Source: Polycladomyces zharkentensis (GTDB lineage Bacteria; Bacillota; Bacilli; Thermoactinomycetales; JIR-001). From it: a stretch of 64,000 nucleotides of DNA. The stretch lies in contig NZ_JAFHAP010000004.1 in the NCBI RefSeq assembly GCF_016938855.1, positions 310,001-374,000 on the forward strand, in the 5' to 3' direction. Positions 1 to 9,276 of this stretch are shown in pieces. Below the pieces are notes generated by a model. It was not told where the DNA came from and ran no database searches. It was given only the letters and a program-made list of their open reading frames with translations. The translations under genes and the position numbers were made by a program. Within the stretch, counting starts at the first letter, position 1, and each line of letters starts with the position of its first letter.

Positions 1-2
1 GG

Positions 3-1025
3 TCAATAGAGACGACGCAGATGCTCTGAAAAGTGTTTGGAGAACACATCCAAAATCGTAATCACTTTCCGATAATCCATCCTTGTCGGACCCAAAATTC
101 CGATTGTGCCCAAAGGGCGCCCGTCCACCGTGTAGGTCGCGGAAATGATGCTGCAGTTGTTGACTGCTTCCAGATCGTTTTCACGCCCGATGCGCACCTG
201 TACGCCTTCTTCCATCGATTCGAACAGCTGGACCATCGTTTCGCTGTTCTCGAAAAGATCCAGTAAGGTTTTGACCTTCTCCACATCCTGAAACTCGGGT
301 TGGTTCAGCATGTTGGTGGCCCCGCTGAAAAAGACGCGTTCGCCATGATCCGTTTCCAGCATCTGATCGAGCATGCTCATCACGGACTCATAGTGATCAA
401 CATGCCGACGGAGCTCATCCATCAATTCCCAATAAACCACGCGTTTCAGTTTATACAGCGGGACACCGGTCAATTTGGTGTTGAGTAAATTGACCAGTTT
501 TTCGATTGAGGAGAGCGATACACCATCCGGTACCGAAATCCGTCTTTTTTCCACATGGCCCGTATTGGTTACGAAGATCACGACCGCCACCCGTTCAGAC
601 AATGGGATGACCTGCAAGTGTTTGAGTGTGCTCTCAAACACTTTGGGTCCAAGGATGATGGAGGTGTAGTTGGTCATCTGAGACAGAATGGAAGCCGTCT
701 CCTGAATGACCTGCTCCACCTCATCCCTCTTGCGCGCGAAGAATCGGCGGAAGGCCATCATTTCCATGCGTGAAAGACGGGCAGGCTCCATCAAGTGATC
801 GACATAGTAACGATAGCCTTTGTGAGACGGAATGCGGCCGGCAGATGTGTGCGGCTGTTCCAGATAACCCATCTCTTCCAGGTCGGCCATCTCATTGCGG
901 ATGGTTGCCGCACTGAACCCAACGCCTTCGCGTTTGGACACAGTGCGCGAACCGACCGGTTCGGCCGTCATCACGTAATCGTCGACAACGGCACGGAGGA
1001 TCAGCTTCTGCCGCTCGGTCAACAT
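3..1025 (-). CDS. hrcA: Heat-inducible transcription repressor HrcA
   Basis: This 340-residue protein matches the length and sequence of HrcA, the repressor of class I heat-shock operons that binds CIRCE and is kept active by GroEL. The N-terminal 90 residues form the winged helix (VGSRTVSKREGVGFSAATIR) and the rest is the GAF-like dimerisation part. The ATG at 1025 follows a strong AAGGAGG about ten bases upstream. A perfect CIRCE lies between promoter and start, so the gene represses itself. It is the last gene at the left edge; grpE-dnaK-dnaJ would be expected beyond the window. The identification is secure from sequence and context. Confidence 0.97.
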   Translation of the reverse strand: MLTERQKLILRAVVDDYVMTAEPVGSRTVSKREGVGFSAATIRNEMADLEEMGYLEQPHTSAGRIPSHKGYRYYVDHLMEPARLSRMEMMAFRRFFARKRDEVEQVIQETASILSQMTNYTSIILGPKVFESTLKHLQVIPLSERVAVVIFVTNTGHVEKRRISVPDGVSLSSIEKLVNLLNTKLTGVPLYKLKRVVYWELMDELRRHVDHYESVMSMLDQMLETDHGERVFFSGATNMLNQPEFQDVEKVKTLLDLFENSETMVQLFESMEEGVQVRIGRENDLEAVNNCSIISATYTVDGRPLGTIGILGPTRMDYRKVITILDVFSKHFSEHLRRLY

Positions 1026-1043
1026 CTGCCACCCACCTCCTTG

Positions 1044-1070
1044 TTAGCACTCTCTCTCCACGAGTGCTAA
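1044..1070 (-). promoter_or_regulatory. CIRCE operator of hrcA
   Basis: A perfect 9-9-9 inverted repeat, TTAGCACTC, nine bases, GAGTGCTAA. It lies between the -10 box and the ribosome site of hrcA, where bound HrcA would block transcription. Confidence 0.98.
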
Positions 1071-1083
1071 AATACTTATTTTT

Positions 1084-1112
1084 AAAGTACCAAACAGGGT
1101 GGGCATTGTCAA
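1084..1112 (-). promoter_or_regulatory. Sigma-A promoter of hrcA
   Basis: On the minus strand TTGACA, 17 bases, TACTTT. The -35 box overlaps the last codons of hemW, so hrcA can be transcribed on its own as well as by read-through. Confidence 0.8.
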
Positions 1113-2269
1113 TCTTTACTTGTGTTTTCAGCTTCTCCGAGGAATGCGGCAAACACTTCATTGCCGAAGAGCAGCCCCTGCTCCGTCAAGCGCACCCGAC
1201 CGCCATCGATGATCAGCAATCCTTTTTGTTGCAATGCGGCCAGAACCGAACCAAACACGCGATCCATAGGCAAACCGAAACGCCGTTCGAATTCACCAGC
1301 CTCCACCCCGCTCAGCACACGCAACCCGAATATCATGAAATTCTCCATCGCTTCGGCGCGGGAAACGTGATGTACCTCTTCAGTTGGAAACCCCCGCCTC
1401 GTTTTTTCGATGTATTCCCAAATCCCCCGCACATTGGCATGGCGGAAACCACCGACATATCCGTGGGCACCCGCCCCCAGTCCGTAGAACTCCTCATGGC
1501 GCCAGTACGTCAGATTGTGTCGGCTTTCTTTACCAGGATGGGCAAAATTGCTGATTTCGTACTGGCTCAACCCAGCCTCATCCAGCATCCGCCGGGTCAG
1601 CTGGTACATCTTTACCTCTTCTTCCTCCGGCGGGAGCGGAAGCTCTCCCCGCTGATACAAGGTGTGAAAGAGTGTCCCTTCTTCCACCTTGAGGCTGTAG
1701 GCGGAGATATGATCGGGCCGCAACGATAATGCTGTTTTCAGCGTTTCTTCCATATCGGTGAGTGTCTGGCCCGGCAGACCGAAAATCAAATCGAGTGACA
1801 GATTATCGAAGCCGGCCTGTCTTGCCTGCTCCACGCTGCGAAAAACATCTTTCACCGTGTGAATGCGCCCGATTCTCCGGAGAAGGTCGTCACGGAATGT
1901 CTGGGCGCCGAAACTGATGCGATTGACCCCGCCTTCACGCATCGCCGCCAACTTCTCAGGTTCGGTCGTTCCCGGGTTGGCTTCCACCGTGAACTCCATG
2001 TCCGTCGCCCAACGGGGAAAATAACGCCGGATTGCTGCACACAACCGTTCCATCTGCCGGGGAGACAATACGGTGGGGGTGCCTCCGCCGATAAAAACCG
2101 ACCGAATCTCACCCGGCGGATGCTGCTCAACCGTCCGTGCCATCTCCGTTTCCAGCGCGGACAGGTAATCGTCAACAGGCTGACCTTTTACTACATATGC
2201 GGTAAAGTCACAGTAGTGACACTTGTTGGTACAAAAGGGGATATGAATATAAACCGCTTGCGGCGCCAC
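1109..2269 (-). CDS. hemW: Radical SAM heme chaperone HemW
   Basis: A 386-residue radical SAM protein. The CxxxCxxC cluster is at C13, C17 and C20 (FCTNKCHYCDF), followed by the GGGTPT SAM-binding loop near residue 61 and the HNLTYW signature typical of the HemW/HemN-like family. HemW transfers heme to target proteins and was formerly called oxygen-independent coproporphyrinogen oxidase; the cluster and the position between lepA and hrcA match the Bacillus gene often labelled hemN. True HemN (coproporphyrinogen dehydrogenase) is longer, so HemW is preferred. Confidence 0.92.
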   Translation of the reverse strand: MAPQAVYIHIPFCTNKCHYCDFTAYVVKGQPVDDYLSALETEMARTVEQHPPGEIRSVFIGGGTPTVLSPRQMERLCAAIRRYFPRWATDMEFTVEANPGTTEPEKLAAMREGGVNRISFGAQTFRDDLLRRIGRIHTVKDVFRSVEQARQAGFDNLSLDLIFGLPGQTLTDMEETLKTALSLRPDHISAYSLKVEEGTLFHTLYQRGELPLPPEEEEVKMYQLTRRMLDEAGLSQYEISNFAHPGKESRHNLTYWRHEEFYGLGAGAHGYVGGFRHANVRGIWEYIEKTRRGFPTEEVHHVSRAEAMENFMIFGLRVLSGVEAGEFERRFGLPMDRVFGSVLAALQQKGLLIIDGGRVRLTEQGLLFGNEVFAAFLGEAENTSKD

Positions 2270-2377
2270 CTGGAGTCACCCCCTTCCTAAAAAACGTCGA
2301 GATGTGACGACCCGTTTCACCATTTCGGCAAGGTTCGTCCGGTCCATCCTTTTGGTTCGGGTGCATGAAAAAAGGAT

Positions 2378-2451
2378 GCGGGAGCCTTCCATCCCGCCTT
2401 CGCTCCGTAGCCGGTCGGCTGGAGTCGCTCGGCCGGGAAACCGGCTCCCGC
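2378..2451 (-). terminator. Long hairpin downstream of lepA
   Basis: GCGGGAGCC at 2378-2386 pairs with GGCTCCCGC at 2443-2451. On the minus strand the stem is followed by ATCCTTTTTT. It is probably the lepA terminator, with an unusually long loop. Confidence 0.6.
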
Positions 2452-2464
2452 TTCCGTTCATTTT

Positions 2465-4288
2465 TTATTTTTTGTTGCTGTCGTCCATCTTCAATACGGC
2501 CATGAACGCTTCCTGCGGCACTTCCACACTGCCCACGGCCTTCATTCGTTTTTTCCCTTCTTTTTGTTTCTCCAAGAGCTTCCGTTTCCGGGTGATGTCC
2601 CCGCCATAGCACTTGGCCAACACGTTTTTGCGCATGGCGCGGATCGTTTCACGGGCGATCACCTTGTTGCCGATGGCCGCCTGAATGGGGACTTCAAACA
2701 TTTGCCGCGGGATGAGTTCTTTCAGTTTTTCCACCAGCTGGCGTCCGCGATAATACGCTTTGTCGCGGTGAACGATGAACGACAGCGCGTCAACCGGTTC
2801 ACCGTTAAGCAGGATGTCCATTTTCACCAAATTGGATCGTTTGTATCCGATCAGTTCGTAATCGAACGATGCGTATCCTTTGGTCCCTGACTTCAGTTGG
2901 TCGAAAAAGTCATAGACGATTTCGGCCAGCGGCAGTTCATAGATGATATTGACACGGTTGTTGTCCAGATATTGCATGTCGATATAATCGCCCCGTTTGT
3001 TCTGGCACAGCTCCATGACCGCGCCCACGTAATCATTGGGTGTCATGATGCTGGCCCGCACATAGGGCTCCTCCACATAATCGACCTTCTGTTGGGGCGG
3101 CATGTGTGTCGGGTTTTCGATATCCAGCACCGTGCCGTCGGTCTGATGGACCCGGTACACCACGCTGGGGGCGGTGGTGATCAGCGGTATGTCGAACTCC
3201 CGCTCGATTCGCTCCTGAATGATCTCCATATGGAGCAAACCCAAAAAGCCGCATCGGAATCCGAATCCGAGCGCGGTCGACGTCTCCGGCTCATAGCGCA
3301 GGGACGCATCGTTCAACTCCAGTTTTTCCAGTGCCTCACGCAAGTCGTCGTAATCGGCGGAGTCGACCGGGTACAGTCCGCAAAACACCATCGGATTGAT
3401 CCGCCGGTATCCCGGTAACGGCTCGGCGGCCGGACGCTCCGCATCCGTGATGGTATCCCCGACCCGGGTGTCCTTCACATTCTTGATGCCGGCTACCAGA
3501 AATCCCACTTCACCCACCGATAATTCATCCATCAGCACAGGATGCGGCGTGAATGCACCCACTTCCGTCACTTCAAACGTTTTACCGGTGGACATCATTT
3601 TGATCTTCATGCCCTTTTTGATCGTGCCTTCAACGACCCTCAGGTAGACGATGACGCCTTTGTAGGAGTCGTACAACGAGTCGAAAATGAGCGCTTTCAG
3701 CGGCGCATCGGGATCTCCCTTGGGCGGGGGCACTTTCTCGACGATCTGCTCCAAAATTTCTTCGATCCCGATCCCCGCCTTGGCGGAAGCCAGCACCGCT
3801 TCACTGGCATCCAATCCGATCAATTCCTCGATTTCGTTTTTTACCCGATCCGGTTCGGCGCTGGGCAGATCAATCTTGTTGATGACCGGGATGATTTCCA
3901 AATCATTTTCCAACGCCAGGTATACGTTGGCCATCGTTTGCGCTTCGACGCCCTGTGCCGCGTCAACAACGAGGAGCGCTCCTTCACACGCGGCCAGGCT
4001 GCGGGAAACTTCATATGTGAAGTCCACGTGCCCCGGCGTGTCAATCAGGTTGAGAATATACTCGTTTCCATCCTTGGCACGATAGTTCAGGCGTACCGAC
4101 TGCAACTTGATCGTAATGCCGCGTTCCCGTTCCAGATCCATCTGATCCAGAAACTGGTCAGTCTTCTCCCGTTCGCTCAGTGCGCCGGTATACTCCAGAA
4201 TCCGATCGGCCAAGGTCGATTTTCCGTGGTCAATATGAGCGATAATGGAAAAGTTGCGTATGTTTTGTTGCCGATTCCGTTTCTCCAC
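2465..4288 (-). CDS. lepA: Elongation factor 4 (LepA), back-translocating GTPase
   Basis: A 607-residue translational GTPase: G1 loop AHIDHGKST at residues 17-25, DTPGH and NKID motifs, EF-G-like domains and the LepA-specific C-terminal domain ending in basic residues. It acts on stalled ribosomes. An ATG 39 bases further upstream (4327) would add a non-homologous extension. The GTG at 4288 has AGGAGGG directly upstream and gives the usual family length, so it is chosen. In Bacillus lepA follows yqxA directly; here trpEG and a repeat cluster lie between them. Confidence 0.97.
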   Translation of the reverse strand: MEKRNRQQNIRNFSIIAHIDHGKSTLADRILEYTGALSEREKTDQFLDQMDLERERGITIKLQSVRLNYRAKDGNEYILNLIDTPGHVDFTYEVSRSLAACEGALLVVDAAQGVEAQTMANVYLALENDLEIIPVINKIDLPSAEPDRVKNEIEELIGLDASEAVLASAKAGIGIEEILEQIVEKVPPPKGDPDAPLKALIFDSLYDSYKGVIVYLRVVEGTIKKGMKIKMMSTGKTFEVTEVGAFTPHPVLMDELSVGEVGFLVAGIKNVKDTRVGDTITDAERPAAEPLPGYRRINPMVFCGLYPVDSADYDDLREALEKLELNDASLRYEPETSTALGFGFRCGFLGLLHMEIIQERIEREFDIPLITTAPSVVYRVHQTDGTVLDIENPTHMPPQQKVDYVEEPYVRASIMTPNDYVGAVMELCQNKRGDYIDMQYLDNNRVNIIYELPLAEIVYDFFDQLKSGTKGYASFDYELIGYKRSNLVKMDILLNGEPVDALSFIVHRDKAYYRGRQLVEKLKELIPRQMFEVPIQAAIGNKVIARETIRAMRKNVLAKCYGGDITRKRKLLEKQKEGKKRMKAVGSVEVPQEAFMAVLKMDDSNKK

Positions 4289-4383
4289 TTGTGTCCCTCC
4301 TGCACGGGCAACGCACAAAGACTGCATTTTTATATTATATCAGGGAACATATTCATCATCAATTGGCACGATATCATGAAAAC

Positions 4384-4406
4384 GGCCAAGCCGACAAGGC
4401 TTGGCC
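4384..4406 (-). terminator. Hairpin between trpEG and lepA
   Basis: GGCCAAGCC, five bases, GGCTTGGCC. On the minus strand it is followed by GTTTTC. It could terminate transcripts from trpEG before lepA, but the T-run is weak. Confidence 0.4.
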
Positions 4407-4443
4407 GATACTGCTGACAAAGAAGGGTAACTCCCGTCATTCC

Positions 4444-4513
4444 GGGTGCGCCGTTTTTCCTCACGCTTCTCTTTCGAAAAGCGCAAAGACTGCCCGATGG
4501 AAAACAGCCACCC
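4444..4513 (+). repeat. REP-like palindrome, family C copy 1
   Basis: An imperfect palindrome that opens with GGGTGCGCCGTTTTTCC and closes with GGAAAACAGCCACCC. It shares ends and a CTCTTC-type centre with copies at 4661, 7904, 22385, 38337, 41367 and 61863. Confidence 0.6.
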
Positions 4514-4660
4514 TCATTCAACGCATGTCTGGTGATTCCTGTTCCATTGCTTACCCAGGCTCGCTCCTTCGCCCAGCAGGAAACAGAGCAAGGTTGTTTT
4601 GAAGCAATCTCACATCTCCGTGATACGCCAGCCTACTGGTTGTCTACCATCGCAATTTCA

Positions 4661-4728
4661 GGTGAGCGGTTTTTCCTCTCGCTCTTCTTTCGGCCATGCA
4701 AATGTCGCTCACAGGAATTCGGTCACCC
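4661..4728 (+). repeat. REP-like palindrome, family C copy 2
   Basis: GGTGAGCGGTTTTTCCTCTC at the left and GGTCACC at the right, with the shared TCGCTC core. It abuts the family A element that follows. Confidence 0.6.
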
Positions 4729-4737
4729 TCTTTTGGA

Positions 4738-4964
4738 GTCTGTCTGGTGAATCCGTGAGGGAGCAAATGCTTTCCCAGGTGAGCGACTGACCAAGCCCCG
4801 GCCGAGCGAAGACCCGGAAAGCGCAGGAATGAAATCACAGGCAACTTCCTCTGAGCGAAGCGTACTTTGCCTGCGTCCTGCGCTCCGGGTCGGAGCGGCC
4901 ATGACTTGCATCCTTGAGGGCGCAGGTAGTGCGAACAGAGGAAAGCAGTTGGCCTGACACACCC
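4738..4964 (+). repeat. Interspersed element, family A copy 1
   Basis: A non-coding element of about 227 bp. It starts GTCTGTCTGGTGAATCC and ends CCTGACACACCC, as imperfect inverted ends. Its core (4811-4891) folds as nested arms GACCCGGA/TCCGGGTC, GCGCAGGA/TCCTGCGC and CAGGCAA/TTTGCCTG. The same layout recurs at 20061 (reverse), 25171, 47225 (reverse), 51573 (reverse) and 62085. No coding sequence is seen. It is probably a MITE-like non-autonomous element or a structured intergenic repeat. Confidence 0.65.
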
Positions 4965-5066
4965 TATTCAGCGAGTCCGAAGTTCCCGCCGAGTGCGGAG
5001 CTTGAGACGGGAAACCGGAAGCCGCGGACTTGGTCCATCACCTGAACAGCTTGCTGATTGCGGATG

Positions 5067-7250
5067 TCATCCCGTCCGGACCGGCAACATCTCCATCACA
5101 TTTTCAATGATGGTGAACCCCACGGAGCCGCCCGCCGTCATGATCGACTCCGGATGAAACTGTACGGCCCAAATCGGTAGTGACCGGTGTTCAATCGCCA
5201 TCACGATGTCATCTTCGGAACGGGCGATGACACGCAGTTCCTCGGGTACGCGGGATGCAAACAGCGAGTGGTACAAACCGGCCGTAAACGTCTCGGGCAC
5301 ACCCTTCCACAACGGACTCGCGTGGACGATGGACACGGTGCGTTTTTTTCCGTGCAACGGTTCGGGCAGGATTCCCAGTTCACCGCCGAAATGCTCGACC
5401 AGCCCCTGCAATCCCAGACAGACACCGAACACGGGAAAATGTTTCTCAAGGCACAACCGAATCGTTTCATTCAATGCAAACTCCTCCGGACGTCCCGGTC
5501 CGGGAGACAACACCACCAAATCAAAGTCTTCCCGCAACAAAGCATTTCGGGCCGCATCCGATCGCAGGGTGATCACTTCCGCTCCAGTCCGGCGAAAATA
5601 CCCTGCCAATGTGTGGACGAACGAATCTTCATGATCCACCAACAGGATCGATTTGCCCCGTCCGGTCTTCCGCTCGGCCGAAAAGACGATCGGCGGTTCT
5701 TCACCGGCCTCGCGAATCGCCTGCAACAGAGCGGCCGCCTTTACCCGTGTCTCCCGGTCCTCCGCATCGGGGTCCGAGTCGTGGAGCAAGGTGGCTCCGG
5801 CACGCACCCACGCTTGTCCCGACTGCAATTTCATGGTGCGCAATGTCAATCCGGTGTTGACATTCCCGTTGAACGCCAGATAACCGACAGCACCGCCGTA
5901 CCATTCGCGCGGGCTGTCCTCATGTTCCTCAATCCACCGGATCGCCGCCCGTTTCGGAGCACCTGTGATCGTAACCGCCCACATGTGTGTCATAAACGCG
6001 TCGAGCGAATCGTACGGCGGACGCAACCGCCCTTCCACATGATCCACGGTGTGGATGAGGTGCGAATACAGCTCCGTCTGCCTCCGACCGATCACCCGAA
6101 CCGATCCCGGTTCGCAAATTCGGGACTTGTCGTTGCGGTCCACATCGGTGCACATCGTCAATTCGGCTTCATCCTTGGTGGAATTGAGCAGCCGACGAAT
6201 CTGCTCGGCATCCTCCAGTGCGTCCGAACCACGCGGGATCGTGCCGGAGATGGGACACGTCTCCACCCGATCCCCTTCCACACGGACGTACATTTCCGGG
6301 GATGATCCGACCAAGTGGGCATCACCCAGATTGATCAAAAAGCAATAGGGACTCGGATTGATCTGCTTCAGCCGGTCAAACACCCGGGTCGGGGCGGCAG
6401 TACAATCGGCGGTGAACATCTGCGTCGGTACCACCTCGAACAGATCGCCCCTGCGAAACGCCTGCTTGGCCTTCCGCACCAGCTCCGGATAATGCCCGTC
6501 CGGGGTCGGTTTCGCTGATGGGATCGTAGCTGTTCGGGACAACCCTTCCCGCATTGAGATCGGACGCTTCGGCAGCATCACCGTCGATATTCCATCTGCG
6601 GCAAACTGATAGGTGAGATGGTACGCACGCGCCATCTGGTGATCAATTACGGCAATCCGGTCCGGCAGGTACAGAACCAAATCGGCTTGATCCGGTCGAC
6701 GGCGATGTTTCAGTTTCATCGGTTCCAGTTGAAACACCAGATCGTAACCAAACGCGCCGTACAATCCGAGAAAAGCATCCTCATCTGAGAAAAACAAATC
6801 CCGGATCGCCCGGATGACGGTAAAAATGGACGGCAAGCGCGTCCGATCCTCTTCACATCGCATGTCTTCCGGCTCTGGCTCTCTCACCGTTCCCCGGAAC
6901 ATATGGGGGTCCACATGCGTCAGCCGTACGTCGGGTATACTTTGCAGCGTACGTTTCACGGCTTCCAGCAACACAACGCCATGCTCCCAAAGCGCCCGCA
7001 CCTCGAAGGTACGCCCGAAGCCGCGGATTTCCACCGGAGGATTCACCAAACCGATATCCCACCGGGAGTACCGTCCCGGATATTCATAACAGCTGGAAAA
7101 CCAAATACCTTTGTGCCCGTCGATGGTTCGGGCGACTTCATCCATGGCTTCAGCCGGCGCGACAGGTTCCGTCAACCTGCGAATATCCACGCCGCCTTTC
7201 GTCCGGTAACTCAACACTTCCGTGGATGTGACTGCGGATAACAGTGACAC
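5067..7250 (-). CDS. trpEG: Anthranilate synthase, fused components I and II
   Basis: A 727-residue fusion. Residues 1 to about 520 are a chorismate-utilising TrpE-like domain; from about 528 (ILLVDHEDSFVHTL) a class I glutamine amidotransferase follows with nucleophile C611 (FGVCLGLQG) and H699/E701 (FHPES). It converts chorismate and glutamine to anthranilate, the first step to tryptophan. The fusion matches the TrpE(G) form best known from rhizobia and is unusual in Firmicutes, which normally keep trpE and trpG apart. It stands alone, without other trp genes. Start is GTG at 7250, after AAGGAGGA. PhzE has the same layout, but no phenazine genes are present. Confidence 0.9.
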   Translation of the reverse strand: MSLLSAVTSTEVLSYRTKGGVDIRRLTEPVAPAEAMDEVARTIDGHKGIWFSSCYEYPGRYSRWDIGLVNPPVEIRGFGRTFEVRALWEHGVVLLEAVKRTLQSIPDVRLTHVDPHMFRGTVREPEPEDMRCEEDRTRLPSIFTVIRAIRDLFFSDEDAFLGLYGAFGYDLVFQLEPMKLKHRRRPDQADLVLYLPDRIAVIDHQMARAYHLTYQFAADGISTVMLPKRPISMREGLSRTATIPSAKPTPDGHYPELVRKAKQAFRRGDLFEVVPTQMFTADCTAAPTRVFDRLKQINPSPYCFLINLGDAHLVGSSPEMYVRVEGDRVETCPISGTIPRGSDALEDAEQIRRLLNSTKDEAELTMCTDVDRNDKSRICEPGSVRVIGRRQTELYSHLIHTVDHVEGRLRPPYDSLDAFMTHMWAVTITGAPKRAAIRWIEEHEDSPREWYGGAVGYLAFNGNVNTGLTLRTMKLQSGQAWVRAGATLLHDSDPDAEDRETRVKAAALLQAIREAGEEPPIVFSAERKTGRGKSILLVDHEDSFVHTLAGYFRRTGAEVITLRSDAARNALLREDFDLVVLSPGPGRPEEFALNETIRLCLEKHFPVFGVCLGLQGLVEHFGGELGILPEPLHGKKRTVSIVHASPLWKGVPETFTAGLYHSLFASRVPEELRVIARSEDDIVMAIEHRSLPIWAVQFHPESIMTAGGSVGFTIIENVMEMLPVRTG

Positions 7251-7446
7251 GAAAGTTCCTCCTTGTCAGGGAGGAGCACAGGAGAAAGCGAGGGAGTTGG
7301 GAGGTGAGGGCAAAAAAACCTTCTTCAGGGCGGCATCCTTTACCGGACACACCCTTGATACCTTTCGGTCAAAATCTTCTTTCTCTCCGACTCGTCTCTG
7401 CTCGGCTCCGCTCCGCTCTTCCTGGCTCTGCTCCGTTTTGTTTGAT
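7251..7446 (-). promoter_or_regulatory. TRAP-type leader of trpEG
   Basis: On the minus strand the leader opens with GAG triplets at 7431, 7426, 7416, 7411, 7406, 7401, 7396, 7391 and 7385 (left coordinates), spaced by two or three bases, with one degenerate AGG in register at 7421. This is the layout of an 11-repeat TRAP target. Downstream is a CU-rich stretch, then UCCUCC (7270-7275) able to pair with GGAGGA (7257-7262), which is the ribosome site. Bound TRAP would leave this hairpin free to form and block translation when tryptophan is plentiful. No TRAP gene is in the window. Confidence 0.8.
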
Positions 7447-7450
7447 TGTC

Positions 7451-7480
7451 ACTATACCACGGAACGACTTTCTCCATCAA
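7451..7480 (-). promoter_or_regulatory. Sigma-A promoter of trpEG
   Basis: TTGATG, 18 bases, TATAGT on the minus strand. It places the transcript start a few bases before the first GAG triplet of the leader and abuts the end of yqxA. Confidence 0.7.
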
Positions 7481-7486
7481 CGGCTT

Positions 7487-7852
7487 TCATGGATTTTTGC
7501 CATCTGAATCCAACCATCCCACAATCACTTCAATCGCCTTTCTCGCCCCCTCCCGGATACCACTGCCCATCTCATTGCCCATCTTGGCCAGTATGCCGCT
7601 GTTTTCTTCCACTGAACGCTTCACTTGTTTCACCCGTTGGACATTCTTCTCGGAAACGGGATTTTCCGTTTCCACCACATGTCCCATCACAGAGATTTCC
7701 ACCCTGCCGTTTTCCGGCGTGATATGAACTGCCCGTGGGGCTCCTTCGTTGCCCTGTATTTTCTGGATGTTTTGTTCAGCCGTGTCGATGCCCAGAAACA
7801 CCCCGAACATCAACACCAGCAACAGCGCGGTCACTTGTGCCGCCCATCTCAT
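7487..7852 (-). CDS. yqxA: DUF3679 family protein YqxA
   Basis: A 121-residue protein with an N-terminal membrane segment (about residues 4-22) and a short exported domain ending in basic and amphipathic residues. Sequence and position, directly after spoIIP, match Bacillus yqxA. Its function is unknown; context in the spore gene cluster suggests a sporulation-associated role, which is inference. Confidence 0.8.
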   Translation of the reverse strand: MRWAAQVTALLLVLMFGVFLGIDTAEQNIQKIQGNEGAPRAVHITPENGRVEISVMGHVVETENPVSEKNVQRVKQVKRSVEENSGILAKMGNEMGSGIREGARKAIEVIVGWLDSDGKNP

Positions 7853-7903
7853 TTCACATCACCTGACCATTCCGGAACATATCGGATCAATCCATCTCGT
7901 TCG

Positions 7904-7969
7904 GGGTGAGCCTGTTTCCCTCTCTTCTTTTCGTCAACTCCAAGGTCACTTGCGAGAAACAGGCCACCC
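7904..7969 (+). repeat. REP-like palindrome, family C copy 3
   Basis: GGGTGAGCCTGTTTC at the left and GAAACAGGCCACCC at the right form a long stem. It fills the gap between spoIIP and yqxA. Confidence 0.6.
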
Positions 7970-8000
7970 TCCCCAAAGCCTTGCAAACAGAAAACAGCCT

Positions 8001-9164
8001 CTATTGAGAGCCACCTGATGACGATGGTCGGGCGTCCACGGGTTCGGTTTGGAAATACAGATCCGCAAACGCACGGGCCAACGCTTTGGTGGTACGGAAC
8101 ACTTCATCAAAGTTGTTGTCCACCCCGCCGATTTCCACCAAGATGCTCCGCGGCGACAAGGATTGGTTGTATTCGCCGTTGCCCGTGGCACGGTTTTTGA
8201 GAAACACGCCTTTGGACAACCCCGGATACAGGGACTCCAGTTTGTTATGCAGTTGACGGGCCAGTTTCAGGTTCTGTTCCCAATCCTCATGTGCCGTACC
8301 GATGACGAATGCAATGCGGGCGTAGGGCTTCCCGTCGATCGTCGTGGTGGTTTTGTCCCGGCGTTGCGAATCCCGGTGAATATCGATGAAGTATTGCAAA
8401 TCCTGATTTTGCCGCATCGCCGCCAGCACCGTTTTGCGGGAGGAGCGATACAGTTTGGGGTGCTCTTCCTTGTAATGCGCGGTGGAGACTTCTGCCCCGA
8501 TTCCCAGGCGTTCCAACTCCTTGCCCAATCGCTTGCCGACCAAGATCACGTTTGTGTTCCAGTCATAAGCTCTGTCGGGGTCGCTCCTGCCCAATTCCGG
8601 CAAATACGATTCGCTGAAATGCGTCTGATAGATGAAGACACGCTTGACGGAGGGTGAAGGTGACGGCTCATCCACACGATCAGACGGGGTGCGGTCCTTT
8701 CCCTTTTCGGATTGTCGCTCCAGTTCTTTGGCCAAATCCGGCGGCGGTTCTGATTCGATGGGCACGTCGGTGTATTTGACGCCTTGTCCGGCTACGACGA
8801 TTTCGGTGTCAAACAAAGTGAATCCGGGTAATTCCCGTCCGATAAACGTGCGGGGGTCCTTCGGATCGATGCTGGTGGCCAGTTCAAAAAAAAGTCGGGA
8901 CATCCTCCCATCAGCCTGCTCATCCCGCATCGCCGCCAAATACGGAATCTCTCTACCCATCGCCCACAACAACGTATCGGCCGACAGGTGAGCGGTCAGT
9001 CTGCCGAGATCGGAAGAGTGTGCGCTCCGTTCTGCCTCCAACATGGCGAAAGCGCCGGTAAAAATGAAAACCAACGCCGTTCCCAGTATCAACAGGACAA
9101 ATGATTGGCGTACACGTGGCCCGGACATGTTCAACGTAGCAAAACCCCGATAACGGTGGCGCAT
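8001..9164 (-). CDS. spoIIP: Stage II sporulation protein P, peptidoglycan hydrolase
   Basis: A 387-residue membrane-anchored SpoIIP. One transmembrane helix lies near residues 20-42, followed by a variable linker with a PSPSP stretch, then the amidase/endopeptidase domain with THFSES, DIHRDS and VEIGGVDNN motifs. With SpoIIM and SpoIID it drives septal thinning during engulfment. It sits downstream of gpr as in Bacillus. The ATG at 9164 has an AGGGGGAG just upstream. Confidence 0.95.
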   Translation of the reverse strand: MRHRYRGFATLNMSGPRVRQSFVLLILGTALVFIFTGAFAMLEAERSAHSSDLGRLTAHLSADTLLWAMGREIPYLAAMRDEQADGRMSRLFFELATSIDPKDPRTFIGRELPGFTLFDTEIVVAGQGVKYTDVPIESEPPPDLAKELERQSEKGKDRTPSDRVDEPSPSPSVKRVFIYQTHFSESYLPELGRSDPDRAYDWNTNVILVGKRLGKELERLGIGAEVSTAHYKEEHPKLYRSSRKTVLAAMRQNQDLQYFIDIHRDSQRRDKTTTTIDGKPYARIAFVIGTAHEDWEQNLKLARQLHNKLESLYPGLSKGVFLKNRATGNGEYNQSLSPRSILVEIGGVDNNFDEVFRTTKALARAFADLYFQTEPVDARPSSSGGSQ

Positions 9165-9276
9165 TCCTCTCCCCCTCTATCATCCTTGTCTTATCCAAGG
9201 TATATGAAAGAAAGGGACGAGGTAGAACCTATGAAAAACGAAGCGAATTGATAGAACAAACGGCTGTGTGCCGATT

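Noticed and set aside
1064-1729. Long plus-strand frame opposite hemW
   Set aside because: It is the complement of a conserved gene, has no ribosome site and no homology.
5187-6305. 372-residue plus-strand frame opposite trpEG
   Set aside because: Shadow frame; Arg/His-rich composition typical of antisense translation.
5067-7250. PhzE instead of TrpEG
   Set aside because: Same domain order, but no phenazine genes nearby and the leader carries a tryptophan-type TRAP target.
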